Assembly: GCA_032622095.1 (NCBI GenBank) | Contig: CP136061.1 | Location: forward strand, 43,531,797-43,595,796 | DNA: 64,000 bases | From: Siphonodentalium dalli | Taxonomy: Eukaryota > Mollusca > Scaphopoda > Gadilida > Siphonodentaliidae | Direction: 5' to 3' | In this document: positions 1 through 11,944 of the stretch, one piece after another | How positions within the stretch are numbered: the stretch's first letter is position 1 | Layout of the letters: every line of letters starts with the position of its first letter | The notes under the pieces: model-generated | Seen by the model: the letters and a program-made list of their open reading frames with translations, nothing else | Database searches by the model: none | Told to the model about the DNA's origin: nothing | Program-made: the position numbers and the translations under genes

Positions 1-191
1 GAGTTCTCCAATGCGTGTGGCTACCATCTGTCTTGTTCAGCGGTTATTGCGTGACGAACACATTTCCTGTCGGAAGTCGGGACCGAGAGTTGATAGATCC
101 GTTGATCGTCGGATGAGTTAATAGTTCTCCCTAATAAACTAATTATTTATTGGAGGGGATAAAGACCCAAAGGAAAAATGGTGCCGATTAA

Positions 192-570
192 AGTGATGTG
201 AAACACTCCGGTAGGATGATCAAATAGAAAGTGAGAATAATCTTGCTCAAAGTAGTTATTTTTCACGATTATTAACCAAAATTGACAACACACACCGTCA
301 TTCTTATATCTTAATTAAATGCAATGACGCTCGATGGCGAAATCATTTGTGTTAGTTTATCGGAGATAGTTGCGTCCCGAATCGAGATATAAATATTTAC
401 AATTGAGCGTATTTCAGACGATGTTTTCTATGGAGTGGTACGACCGATTTCATTGAAATTTTCGGCGATGTTAGTAGAATGCTGCATTCCCAAGGTTGGC
501 ATAGCGCCTGAGTACTAACTTGTCCATTTCACGCACCCGAACAAGTTCATAATATGTCTTTAAACATCAC
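192..570. repeat. Dispersed repeat, copy 1 (inverted relative to 29704-30074)
   Basis: This stretch matches the reverse complement of 29704-30074 over about 370 bp with scattered substitutions and small indels. Shared blocks include the ends GTGATGTGAAACACT and ACTTGTTCGGGTGC (the latter in the other copy). No coding potential is visible. It is most likely a non-autonomous interspersed element whose ends I cannot fix. Confidence 0.7.
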
Positions 571-1700
571 ATTAGTCAATTCTTAACGTTTAACGACCAA
601 CCAAAATGTGTGTCACTGGTGGACCAGTTTCTGTTCTACGGCACTGTTCGCACACAGTGGGGAGAGTTCAAATAAACTTGGTTCGTTACCGAATAAAAAC
701 ATAATGATCCTCATTATTTCGAATAACAATTGCAACAATTAGATAATGCTTATATTTCGCAGTGCACGCCACATTTGTGAGCAGACGGGTTGTCTTCCAT
801 TTTAGTCTGACCATTAAAACTCACATCCATGTGGTGTAATATGTCTTCGTTGATTAGTTTTATTTGATTTAGTGCCTGGTTGCGTCGTAGTGTTTTACTA
901 TGTATTTTTGTATTTAAAATGTTCATTATTATGTTATTGTTCATTGTTCACTGTGTAAACCGTTTTAAAGCACCAATCGTGTGGTTTTGTGGCTATTTAA
1001 ATTAAAGTATTATTATTTTTTTATATTCCCTCAGAAATTGATTTCTTCAGTGGATCCGTCAAAAGATAACGCACCTCAGAACTTATCCTAAACATTTTGC
1101 AGTCAGGTTGGCTGATAATTCCCCGAAGTGAATTCCTAGTCGAGTCTAATGTTGCTTCCCGAATAACGTTGAAAGTCTCGCCTTCCACACAGGTAACACG
1201 TTTCCGAAAGGTGACCTGAATTGCCACATAATGAACACTTTTCCCGATTAAACATGTGATAAGCACTTTTTTTGTGATAGGAGAGTCTTGCTAAACTCGT
1301 CGCTTATTTCAAATCAGCAATACTAAAGAAACGTCTGCCATTGTTATTGAAAAGACCTCGAAATGGGCATCATGGCGCCCAAGCTGAATCATGGACTGTG
1401 GTGTCATGGGTGTTGGGGGCTGCCCCATCCCAACTTTGGCAAAACGTTCAACAATTAGAAATACCATGCTGGACACAACGCTAGTTGGAAATTTGAGATC
1501 AAAATTAAGTTGATAGATTGATATTCCGAGCAGTATTTAGTGTAGTGCGTTGATTTTATATCGAAAGTCGAATATATTCCTACATTCGATAACTTTTTGG
1601 GGCTGAAATGGCAATCAGGTTGAATCTTACAACCAAACCCAACAGTTGAAAACTTTGTGACACCAGTTGAAAAGTTCCATTTGAAAGGGGTGCAAATAAG
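571..1700. other. Non-coding stretch, nothing recognised
   Basis: This is AT-rich sequence. The short open frames on the minus strand (for example 1021-1266) have no recognisable domain and look like chance. Confidence 0.5.
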
Positions 1701-1704
1701 TTTC

Positions 1705-2095
1705 TCAGAGGGTGAATTTAGTGACGCTATCCCGCATAGCGGACTAGCGGGGCTATCACCACTGAACCACTGTGGACCTCATTCTGCTCAGGCCTTTTCT
1801 CATCTGGAATGTTTCTTTATTATCAAATTTATATAGAAACTTCTTCACATAGATTATATTTCTATTTTAGTTTAGTTTCTCTATATCCCCAAATTGGCAG
1901 ACGACACATTGCATATCGAGGTTCCCAATGGGTGTACATAACAATATTCACAATTTGGGAATCTCGATCCGAAACTATCTCTCCCATACCAGATGAGGCC
2001 ATGCAGAATGAGGTCCCCAGATGGTGAGTTTGGTGGTGCTAGCCCGCTATTCGGGATAGTATCACTAAATTCACCCTCTGGGGACCTCATTCTGC
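1705..2095. repeat. Imperfect foldback repeat
   Basis: The left arm (about 1705-1791: GAGGGTGAATTTAGTGA, then TATCCCGCATAGCGG, then CCTCATTCTGC) is the inverse of the right arm (about 2003-2080: GCAGAATGAGG, then CCGCTATTCGGGATA, then TCACTAAATTCACCCTC). A further direct copy of GGACCTCATTCTGC follows at 2081-2095. It resembles an old foldback MITE. Confidence 0.6.
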
Positions 2096-2119
2096 AAATG
2101 AAAGGCACACTAAACACAG

Positions 2120-2920
2120 GCTTGTAGTCACATCTCTGAGCTGAATGTAATTTCGCAATCTCTTACTGGTATATTACTGTGTTTACTTTATAGTTATTGT
2201 ATTAAATTGAGAATACGACATTGTTAGCACCAAATATAGGGTATCGGCTAAAGTCTATATGTGAAAGCCGCGCGAACGTACCAAAAAGACCCAGAGAAAA
2301 ACACAATTCACAACCTCTCGATAATTGCATATTGATTACAAGCTTCTAAAAAGGGTAAATGTGAACGTTAATAACTTATTGTGGAAAACATTGTATTGTA
2401 TACGGAAATAGTTTTTGTCTTTGAATTCACTTGTTACGCAAAATATGGTTTCACAGTTATTTCAATTTTTACTACAACGTATTGCTTTAACTTTCCGTCA
2501 CGTCCTTGTTCGGATCAGTCCGGGTAATCATAATTAGAACATTCCCATTATGAATTAACCATTTATTACGGAACACGAACAACCAAATTATTGTGTGGGC
2601 AGAACCATTTAAGATATCGCTTCCAATTACGTCTGATATGTCAGACGAGGGAACGACAGTGTGAATTGCTCGTACACAAATCTCTTATTATAGGCATGGA
2701 ATTCCCAAAAGATAGTCTGACAAATCTATTCTGCGCGGTCTGATATCGTTGACGCAGCTATTCGTATATCATGCGTTGGATTTGTTTAAGAAATTAGTGT
2801 CCGTTTGGTGTATATTAGTGAGTGGCAATGCGCTGTGGGCGTTGAACTTATTAGCTTGGTCGCTGAGACACGATTTTGAGGTGAACCTACACAAATTGTT
2901 AGTAAGCCAGAGTCTGGGGA
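2120..2920. other. Non-coding stretch, nothing recognised
   Basis: AT-rich sequence without convincing open reading frames or clear repeats. Confidence 0.45.
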
Positions 2921-2924
2921 ACAA

Positions 2925-3700
2925 TATATCCAAAATCCGTTAAAATCCACTTTGGGGAACATTTTCTGCAGCTCTTTGAAATAGGGTAATATTTATGGCT
3001 GTGTTTGTCAATTTTGCTGTTCCTTATTCGTCCAGTCAATATGATGGAAGAAACAACCGTGAACAAATTGACATGTAATGTCTTTTTGGTGTTCATGTAT
3101 ATACCATCATTTACCCATATTATTTCCCCATATAATAACCTATCCAAAATCCCCATGAAACCCAGGATGGGAAAGTAATCATTTTTGGGTAAAAAGACAG
3201 GAAAATGTAAAAACAAATGATGAACATTGGAATTTTGTTGTTGAGACTCGGATATTAAGGTGAGTCTAGAACTAGTTGGTAACCGGATTTTTGTTGTCAT
3301 TGTCTCGAGCAGAATCTGGAGAACAATATATCCAAAGTCCGCTAAAATCCGCTTTGGAGAAAATGTCTTTGAAATAACGTCATATTTATGGCTTTTTCTG
3401 TCAAGTTTGCAGTTCCGTATTCGTGCAGTCAAACTAATAGAAAGAAAACCCAGACAGTAAACATATTGATTTACAATGTCCATTTGGTGTTTTTTTTTAA
3501 TGTGAGTATACCCATATCATAACATATCCATCATACCCATGGATTCCAGGATGGGACAGTCGTCATTGTTAACAAAACATACCTATAGACCACAAACGCT
3601 CAGCTGAGTTCTCTGACTGCTAAATGTGACAAAATAATAACATATCCAAATTTCCATGCGTTTCGTGGAGGGGAAAGTCGTTACTTTTGAGTGAAAATGA
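2925..3700. repeat. Diverged tandem duplication, period about 0.4 kb
   Basis: The block starting near 2925 (TATATCCAAAATCCGTTAAAATCC...) recurs near 3327 (TATATCCAAAGTCCGCTAAAATCC...) and runs in parallel for about 180 bp. A second motif of the type CCAGGATGGGAAAGT recurs near 3162 and 3545, with a more diverged form near 3664. Any open frame here is a by-product of the duplication. Confidence 0.55.
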
Positions 3701-4284
3701 AGAATTCATGTAAGAAAATTGTGAAAATTGGAATTTTAACAGGTCGAACAACGTGCATCCACCAGGATTAAACTTGATCCATTTTTGTTCGTAAGAAACT
3801 ATTTTTATGGTAACATGTGGTCGGGTATATACATGTACCAGGCGATATGGTGGCCAAGATGACAGTAATGTTTTTTCAATGTCAAATTAAAATTATTAAT
3901 GTGACAGAAACCTGCAACAAAAACGCACAAATTCTTGTTGCCATGGCATATGCCTGCCTTTTCATGAATAATTTGACTGTAAAAATATAAAATGGCGGAC
4001 AACGTGGCAACCGGAAGCATTTTACGCAAAATTTACCAGATCGTTTCCATTCATAGGTGGAACTGGCTAGATGATTGCTCCGCCATACATAATGTCCAAT
4101 CCTAATCCTAATCCGATAATAGTACGTCTTATCTCGAGGATTTGACAATTCGGTGTCTCAAACTTATGAAGTCATCAATTGAAATGTTCACATGTCAACT
4201 AAATGTATAGCCAACAATTAGTGGTATATGCCACCATACATTTTCCAAAGCCAACAACTAATTTCATAATACATCAAAAGAGTG

Positions 4285-4645
4285 TCACAGACCACATGAC
4301 GAATGCACAAAACCATATACAGAGTTGCAAACCACACACCTAGTATCCAAAACCAATATGTGAGTATCCCAACCCATACGACGGGCGCCTAATTCCAAAT
4401 ATTGTCCCAGACCATCCATATGGTGTCCCAATCCAACCTACGAGTTTCAAAATCAACACGGGTAGACTGAGGTAGGTAGTGCCCCAAACCAACTGCATGG
4501 TCTCACAACCCACACATTTAGTCCCCCAAAACATGCATCTTGTGTCCAATCCCACCCAATGAGTGCCCCAAAGCATAAAATAAGTTTCTCAATCCCACCT
4601 GATTAGTGTCCCGACCCATTCAAATAATGTTCCAAACCACACCGG
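4285..4645. repeat. Degenerate minisatellite, unit about 24-26 bp
   Basis: The region is built of diverged units of the form CAATATGnnGTGTCCCAAACC (variants GAGTATCCCAACCCAT, TGGTGTCCCAATCCAA, TGAGTGCCCCAAAGCAT). The minus-strand open frame inside has the matching pseudo-repeat WGTxWVG and is not a gene. Confidence 0.6.
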
Positions 4646-4649
4646 GAAA

Positions 4650-5640
4650 AATACAACAGAAAGGGAACGAATAATCAGTACTTAAAATCGTCTACTAATA
4701 CAATCTTGAAGATCGGTCGAAGTCTCCAAGATTACGATGTGTATAATGAATTATGACTATGTCACCTGTATTCTGTATTATAAAATTGTCGACACGTCAT
4801 TGACCTCTGATCTCTAAATTTTAATAAAACGAACCGCGAATCAGTGTTTGTAATTGTTATCGTTTTTTATTGAGACTCGATTCCGCCTTGCAATGAGCTG
4901 TTGCGGCACAACCAATGAAATGGTGCCCTGATACATGACCAATGGAATGAAGTAAATCACACCAATACATAACCCAAATACGAATCGTAGGCTCTAAAAA
5001 GAGAATGCCTAACAACCTACCTCTGAATTATCGACCGATTAGTATATGGTTGTGCGTTTAATAATACAATTATTTCTACCAACCGTATTTGGGTCAACAA
5101 TATGTGACGTCGGTTCGTATTATCTGGATATAACACGCATTAACAAATTGACACTCGACCAATCAACTCACGGGATTTAGTGCAAAACACGGAGATTATG
5201 TAATTTAATTGAGACAACATGCTGATGTGCATCCCGCCACGTGATATCCAATGTGACATCAGAAGAGAGACAATTGGGATAAAGAATGACAATAAGTGAT
5301 TCGTACTGGAGCTTTACCAAATAACAATCACTCATAGGAAGGGTGGACTCATTTAATCGTGATTGTTCCCGCTTGTTCCATCACTTGGTATGCATTCGTG
5401 TGAGTGATGTTCAATGCACACCTGTCAGCGATTAGATCAATCAGTATGTCACCCGCCTTCAGATTAAGGGGATAATCAATATAGTCGCACGACCCCAGCT
5501 CAATAGAGTTCACTAATGTCATGCAATGTTGCGCATTTGAACACAAGTGCAATCCGTGTACAAATCTGCGATGAACATGAGCGGACATTTATCATCATCT
5601 TTATTTTGAAACAAGTAATTCGACTCATAGTTCCACTGAG
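4650..5640. other. Non-coding stretch, nothing recognised
   Basis: No recognisable protein, RNA gene or mobile element signature was found. Confidence 0.4.
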
Positions 5641-5706
5641 TTACGTCAATAATTTACACAATAACAATATAAAACAATTTGAAATTATAACGCCACAATA
5701 GTTCAA

Positions 5707-7494
5707 TCATCGTAATGGTATTTTAAATCGTATCGGTATGCGTCGAGTAATGTTTTGAATTCTGTCAATGTTTGCGCTCCCACTACCATATCAGGTAATT
5801 TGTTCCATTCTGCAACAATTCTGTTGTGAATGTCTTTTTTCGGTCCAGGCATCCAGTGTTCGCGCTGTCGGTAGCCAAATTAGCCAATGGCTAATCTTTT
5901 TCGAATTTGGCTAATAAAAATTTCATTTGGCTAAACTTTTGGCTAAACTTTTTTTTAACCCAAATGGAGACTGAAAGCATGGAGCCAGAAAGCTAATTAA
6001 TAAAAGCGCTCAATAGATCGACATTCAAGACGAAGTTAGGTGACGAAAGTATTTCATTATTTTCGTACTTATGAAATATCGTACAAAGGGAAACCCGATC
6101 GACAACTCTATCAACCTAGCGATCACAAAGTGATATGCAATCATCTTTAGTTTTCACAAGACGGACATTCAAAGACGCATGGACATTAAACGACCGTGGT
6201 TGAATTATAACAATGTGAAGAAAGCAATGTTGTGTAAAGTGCATTGACGCCGGTATATAAGCAATTTGTTCGTAACAGGCTGTTTTAATCTGGAGAAATA
6301 TTACGTCACTCTGCACGAAGCAGCAAAAGGTCATTATTAATTTTTACATTTAATCCCCTAATCCCCCATTCAGCCCATTGTCTGTCTGGTCACTCACGGC
6401 GCGCCTGCACAATGCATGTTTATGATGACATTGTATTTATGACGGTCGAGGTTTCTGAGCACCAAGTGTAAGACAATAGCTTAATCAGCCAAATGTGAAT
6501 AACGACAGATATTTTGTGGCTATTTGTCGTCAATACCGATACAGTCAAAATAATATGCATGCTTTTATGACAGATTGTAATTTGATAATCGCGTAACAAT
6601 ATTAACTTATTAGTTTCCAGATGTCACTTAGATATTTTCGCAAGGATAAATATTTAATGATTTAAAAAAGATATTGATATTAAAAAAAAAAAATAATGAC
6701 ATTAAGAAGGACAATCCCGGGTTACCCCCCCCCCCCCCAATTCACTCTTTCACATAAAGATTAATAAATTTTTAATAAATGATATATATAAAAATACTTC
6801 TAGTTCATCAAAATTATTTAAATTATTGTGTATTTTACCTGTGTCTGTTAGATTTTACGATTTAGTCATTAATTGTGAACCGACCAGAAAACGATGATTT
6901 AATTTGGCCAAAGTGTTTTTTAATTTGGCCAAAAAACATTTGGCTAAAGTTTTTTTCATTTGGCTAATAAAATTTTCATTTGGCTAAAGTTTTGGCTAAA
7001 CTTTTTTTCGGTCCAGCGCGAACACTGCAGGCATCTGAAGTTTTTGGTTGTTCCCTCTGGTTGCTGAGTATATTGCTCTCTGAACAAACTGCTCTGGAAT
7101 AATATTGTAGAAATTGTTCATAATCTTGTATGTCTCTATCATATCTCCACGGTATCGCCTATATTACATTGACATCAAACTGAGGTGGGTGAGTCTGTCG
7201 GTGTATGACATTTTCCTGAGTTGTGGAACATATTTTGGGGGGGGGGGCTCTGCGCTGTACGATTTCGATATATTTACACTGATTCTTAAGATGTGGATTC
7301 CATGTAATGTTACTATATTCAATAACAGGCCTCACCATGCTGACATAGAGTTTTCTAAACATGTCTTTATCCAAATTTGTGAACGTTCTTTTAATTATTC
7401 CGAGAGTTCTGTATGCTTTGGTACATATAGTATTTATGTGTACGTCAAACTTGAGTTTTTCATACGCCATATTAGGGTCATGCACAAGTTCCAA
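5707..7494 (-). pseudogene. LINE reverse transcriptase C-terminal fragment, split by a hAT insertion
   Basis: Read on the minus strand from 7494, the frame contains KAYRTLGIIKRTF, FRKLYVSMVRPVIEYSNITW and YIEIVQRRA, a pattern typical of the C-terminal ('thumb' side) part of LINE reverse transcriptases. The frame breaks at a homopolymer G tract near 7237. It can be followed in another frame (TDRLTHLSL, then RGDMIETYKIMNN) to about 7036. After the hAT element it resumes at 5853 with the LINE-typical HNRIVAEWNKLP and ends at a TGA at 5707-5709. The fragment is dead: it is truncated, frameshifted and interrupted. The clade assignment (jockey/CR1-like) is inference. Confidence 0.8.
5854..7027. mobile_element. 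Non-autonomous hAT-type DNA transposon (1,174 bp)
   Basis: The element has perfect 14-bp terminal inverted repeats, CAGTGTTCGCGCTG at 5854-5867 and CAGCGCGAACACTG at 7014-7027. It is flanked by a perfect 8-bp target duplication CAGGCATC (5846-5853 and 7028-7035). TIRs of the form CAGTG and an 8-bp duplication are diagnostic of the hAT superfamily. Both subterminal regions are dense in TTTGGCTAA/TTAGCCAAA (about 5876-5950 and 6900-7005), the expected kind of transposase-binding array. No transposase is encoded. It interrupts the reading frame of an older LINE fragment. Confidence 0.9.
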
Positions 7495-7697
7495 TTAACA
7501 ATTCAACATATCCTTGCACCAATACGCGCATAATCGACCTATAATGTGAAATATGTACATAATGTCATTATTTGATTCTGAAATAAGAAGATAATGGAAT
7601 CATAGCCGTTATTTCTTTTTATGGAGCGGCCCACAGTGAACATATGTTAAAGAGCGTACACCTGAAAAGTCTTGGGTTGGCTTACTTGTCTCATTCT

Positions 7698-7846
7698 CCG
7701 CACATAATCTGCTTTGAATCACCTCATTATGAGTCGATAATATCACTAAAATTCTCTCATTTTCATCACATTATCGACTCAAAATGAGGCGATTCTAAGC
7801 AGATTATCTACATAAAACAAGTTATTTATAAGCAGATAATGTGCGG
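7698..7846. repeat. Nested hairpin/foldback
   Basis: The outer arms CCGCACATAATCTGCTT (7698-7714) and AAGCAGATAATGTGCGG (7830-7846) are perfect inverses. Inner arms CACCTCATTATGAGTCGATAA and TTATCGACTCAAAATGAGGCG lie between them, with a further copy of the outer arm at about 7794-7808. This is likely a short MITE. Confidence 0.7.
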
Positions 7847-8169
7847 GTTTTTGTGAGAACACCTGAACAATTTGCCGGCAGAGCCAAACCATCTAAACAT
7901 TGGGCGATGGAGAAGATTCACGATACAGCTCATGGTAGAGCTATTTGGGGACTTAGCCAAATGACACTAAGCATCTGATACAGACGTTCGCTGAAGGATG
8001 TGCCACTGTTATACTGTATATTTGGTGCTGATAACACTATTGAGTGCTTGTGGAATTTCACACACCCATTATTTTCATTAAAACCGGAATTCCAGCTGGA
8101 TTAGAGATGTAAATCAATGTTGAGAAACAGTCAGTATAAACAAAACAGTCCATATGCCTAGATTCTGGA

Positions 8170-8602
8170 CATTATGTACATTGGCTACCTGTGACAGATA
8201 TAATTATTTATAAACTTGTAACATATGCATATCAAGCAACCCATGACTCAAAAGCTCTTCCAGCATACTTCAGTGATATCCTTGTTCCATATGTCCCACA
8301 CCGATCACTTCGTTCAGAGGACTAACTTCTTTTGACACCATCTGGTGCTAATTTGATCACGGTGGGCTACCGATCTTTTAAAGTAACATGTCCACATGCA
8401 TGGAATCCTCTGCCATTGAATATAAAATAGTCACCATCTCTTGACGACTTCAAAACGTCACTAAAAACTTACTTGTTTGCGCGGCGTTCCAGAAAATGAC
8501 TTTGATATTGTGTATATTTATATTTCATGTTTATGTTTATGTCAAGCGCTTAGGGCCCGCTTATTGTGGATAAGCGCTATACAAATATTATTATTATTAT
8601 TA
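8170..8602 (+). pseudogene. CR1/L2-type LINE 3' end
   Basis: The plus strand reads HWLPV, YKLVTYAYQA, YVPHRSLRSED, CPHAWNPLP and SLDDFKTSLKTYLF in order. These are the conserved blocks at the end of CR1/L2-type reverse transcriptases, here with in-frame stops and frame changes. A 3' tail typical of the group follows: AAGCGCTATACAAATATTATTATT near 8570-8600, an (ATT)n tail. It is a dead, 5'-truncated insertion. Confidence 0.8.
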
Positions 8603-8760
8603 ATTTACATCAAGCTTCTCGTATATGTCTTATTTATTTGACTGCATATATCATGAAACATAGATTACATCGACTTCTCGAATATAGCTGAATTTACATG
8701 AACAAGAAACTGTTGCTGAATACTGAAAACTATAATGTGGCCTGTTAGTTACTATAACTT

Positions 8761-9330
8761 ATATAGCCCCCGTGTGGGCCCGGGGTAGAATAATACTACC
8801 GCCCCACTGCGAGGGGTAAGAATCCCCTAATGTGACACCCTGCTTGCCGTAGGGTGCACCCCGTGGGTGTGGTGTAGGAGTCCTGGAGGTACTAGGGTGG
8901 CCGTATCATGTGAGGCATCGATCTGCGGATAAGGCTTTGCTCATGATCCCCATTGGCCCTACATCTCTCCAAGACGGGTGGTTGAGTTGACCCGGCTCAA
9001 TCAATCGGCTAGTCACGCTTCTCCAGTGTTTCAAATTACATTTCTCCCATCTGTTCTATTTCGTTTCTGGCGTCTAGGTGTGTGTTATTTTTTCGTGTAT
9101 GTTGTTTATTTCATGTCATGTCTTTTTGCATTTCGTCTTCATGACTGTTCAATGTTTCAATCTTGTGCTGTTCACGTCTGCTGTCGCAATGTGGGGAGGT
9201 ACCGAGAGGCTGCTGTATGCAGTGGCTAAACGTGTCAACGCTTCAGCTATATACCAGTCTTTGGTCCGATCATAATTCGAAGGGTAGTCCGAGGCGGCTG
9301 CTGGATTAGTTGTCGATTTTTGCTTTTTAT
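8761..9330 (+). other. Probable LINE 5' untranslated region
   Basis: This GC-richer stretch (blocks such as GTGTGGGCCCGGGGTAGAAT and GCTTGCCGTAGGGTG) precedes a gag-like LINE ORF1 in the same orientation. I assign it to the LINE by position. The open frame at 8978-9229 inside it has no recognisable domain. Confidence 0.4.
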
Positions 9331-10791
9331 ATGGCAACTCAAAACAATCAAAGACGTAAGAGTGACCTCAGGTAAGTTCCACAGATGCTGAGGTCTATCC
9401 TCAGTACTTAATACTATGTTTTAACCCTTTACCCAACAAAACGGTAAAAAACGCCCAAATAAAGCTTCAACAGCCTAAAATATCTTCGGTCTGTCTCAAT
9501 AACACCATACAAATATGGATATCATTGGAACCGGTTCATTCACCACATTGTGATGGTTACAGTTACATATATAAGAGAATGCATTGGCCTAAAAAATTTT
9601 TTTTTTTTAACACTTTTTACCATTTTTTCTTACATTCTTTAACAATTTTATAATTTTTTCTTACATTTTTTAACAATTTTTATAATATTTTTCTACATTC
9701 TTTGACAATTTTATCATTTTTAATATGTGTTAAGCCAATGCATTCTCTTATATATGCGAGGCGACCTATGGTCGACTCGCATATATAAGAGAATGCATTG
9801 GCACAGGGCCGTTTTGTTGGGTAAAGGGTTAATCCTAATGTCCAGAGACCTTATGTATTTGTGATTGATAAAACGATAGCCGGATAATTAAAAGTTATCA
9901 TACCGACCAGGACTGAGCCACTAAGTGGCTCTCTTCTGACCGAACGTTCAAGAATAATTCAAGCTGACGCTCTTATGCAATTTAACATCTATTGCACAAA
10001 CACCAGTGTTGGTTACTACTCACAATACATTGAACAGTAGCAAAGCTGTGTTGAGAACTCGTGATATAGCTGATTCTTCTGAGTCAGAGATATTGGCTGA
10101 GTTAAGTTCAACAAAGACAGTTGATGGGCAAAAAGTCCCTTTTAATAGTCGTATTCTGACATTTAACCGGTGCAAACATCCACCAACATTAAAGGTTGGG
10201 TATATGAAGACGCATTGAAGCACATACATTCAAAACCTGCGTTGTTTTAAATGTCAGGGGTATGGCCATAACCAGGAACATTGTAAAAGTAAAGAAACCA
10301 TATGTGTACAATGTTCTATTTCTGGTCATGATCATACAGATTGTCAAGGTTCACAAGCTGCAATGGATCGCTAATGTCCCATTCGGGACTATGCATTCAC
10401 GATTCACCGGTGTAAAGATGAGAAGCATCTGTCGTAGATGCTAAGAAAATAGCTTGTCCTCGACCAGTCATTCCACATGTCACATACTCAGTAATCTTGT
10501 CTACAAAAAGTGTGTTGATGCCAGCACTCAGACACACAATCAAAACAAATTTGTCACATAAAACTAGCAACACAAGTGGAGGTGATTGATAGTATTCCAA
10601 TTCCAGAGCCTGTAGCGCAGGTAATGGGTTTAGCTTCTGCCGTTAAGTCATTTCCTCTGAGTCTGAAACAACCAATACGAGTTGATCATATGGTTCCAAA
10701 ACAACACTCGGCTATTGCTTCGAAACAAATCTCACCAAAGTCATTCCAACGTTCAGACTCTCAGAAAGAGAGGTACATCTTTGAGCTTTGA
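9331..10791 (+). pseudogene. Gag-like LINE ORF1 with two CCHC zinc knuckles, interrupted and decayed
   Basis: A plausible start is the ATG at 9331 (MATQNNQRRKSDLR), soon interrupted by a MITE (9425-9828). Downstream the frame contains IADSSESEILAELSS and RILTFNRCKHPPTLKVGY, then after a frame change RCFKCQGYGHNQEHC and CVQCSISGHDHTDC. Both of the last two fit C-x2-C-x4-H-x4-C, the nucleic-acid-binding knuckles of jockey/I-type ORF1 proteins. The knuckles are followed by stops. The open frame at 10576-10791 may be the remains of the C-terminus. The protein would bind element RNA, but this copy cannot be functional. Confidence 0.75.
9425..9828. mobile_element. piggyBac-type MITE, copy 1 (404 bp)
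   Basis: The perfect 20-bp inverted termini CCCTTTACCCAACAAAACGG (9425-9444 and inverse 9809-9828) are flanked on both sides by TTAA (9421-9424, 9829-9832). TTAA duplication plus a CCC-beginning terminus is the piggyBac signature. The interior has a T-rich tract and a hairpin built from CCAATGCATTCTCTTATATA and its inverse TATATAAGAGAATGCATTGG. This copy is inserted in the LINE ORF1. Confidence 0.85.
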
Positions 10792-10799
10792 TGTAAACA

Positions 10800-11345
10800 G
10801 TATTTAATCCATATAATGCATAAAGTAATTACAACATAATAACAAGTTATGGTATGGAGGGGATTCGACAGCAAGCTGTTAGCTTATATGTGTCGTCTCC
10901 GATTAATGTGTGACCGAGCGCACGTCGTGAGTATGCTTGAATTAAATGCGATATATTTCAGATAATTTGATGTTCACAGTTGGAGTTTGTTTAGTTTTTG
11001 TCTCGCATCAACTCACGCCGTGGGCTCGTTCGATAGGTGTGTAGATATTAAGTTTTATGGACTAAACGGTTTAAGTGGGACTAAGGGTTGGTATTAATAA
11101 TACAGTTGGTATTAGACAAATTAATATCAAATCAGTGGGAGAAAAAGGGTGAATTAGATAGTAATGTTTCAGATAGAAGAGAATTTAAAGATATGTGGAT
11201 AATCTGATGTAGACATAATGATTTTGAAAAGATTAACCCTCAAAGACAAGAACGGTATTTGTGGATCGAAGCTGTCGGTTGGTTGAAGGATGACATTCTA
11301 TCACACACCGATCGTTAGCTGCGCATTGATTGGGCGATTCATCAA
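10800..11345. other. Probable further LINE-derived sequence, not resolved
   Basis: No continuous frame is recognisable. The position directly downstream of the ORF1 remnant suggests decayed LINE sequence, but I see no RT or endonuclease motif. Confidence 0.25.
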
Positions 11346-11350
11346 CTATT

Positions 11351-11776
11351 TGAAATACCGTATCAATACCAAATATGATGTTAAAAGCTACCTTACATAT
11401 TTGGAGAGTTGGTAATTTCTTGTTATTTACGTGCCATTTATTATGTTTATGTTTTATGCCATTTATTATGAATTGTACTAATTTTATGTTTTATGGCACA
11501 CTAGTCAGGTCTTGAATTTTTATTTCTGATTCCAAGTGGAAACATTCCTCTTGGTGCTTGGCAGTAAAAGCACCAAGAGGAATGTTTCCACTTGGACTCA
11601 GAAATAAAAATTCAAGACCTGACTAGTGTGCCATAAAACATAAAATTAGTACAATTCATAATAAATGGCATAAAACATAAACATAATAAATGGCACGTAA
11701 ATAACAAGAAATTACCAAGTCTCCAAATATGTAAAGTAGCTTTTAACATCATATTTGGTATTGATACGGTATTTCA
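11351..11776. repeat. Near-perfect 426-bp foldback (209-bp arms, 8-bp loop)
   Basis: Arms 11351-11559 and 11568-11776 are equal in length and almost perfect inverses. They start TGAAATACCGTATCAATACC, end with the inverse, and differ at only a few positions (for example GGAGAGTTGG against CCAAGTCTCC). The loop is GGCAGTAA at 11560-11567. The hairpin is complete, so it is a transposed foldback or a very recent inverted duplication. No obvious coding capacity. Confidence 0.85.
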
Positions 11777-11859
11777 TGTGTACTTAACTCAGTGTTTTAA
11801 TCTAATCCACTGTCTACTTTATCTACAAAGTTGCCCTCGCTACGATCTTTTTTTTATAC

Positions 11860-11940
11860 CCGCTTCTGTTCTTGGTCATCATATGGCATAGCGACTGCAA
11901 CGACGTTAAACTTTCAATCAATCAATCAATCAATCAATCA
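11860..11940 (+). repeat. Retroposon 3' tail ending in (CAAT)n
   Basis: The sequence GACTGCAACGACGTTAAAC followed by about six CAAT/ATCA repeats (to about 11940) has the form of a SINE/LINE 3' end with a tetranucleotide tail. The 5' extent is unclear. Confidence 0.45.
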
Positions 11941-11944
11941 TATA

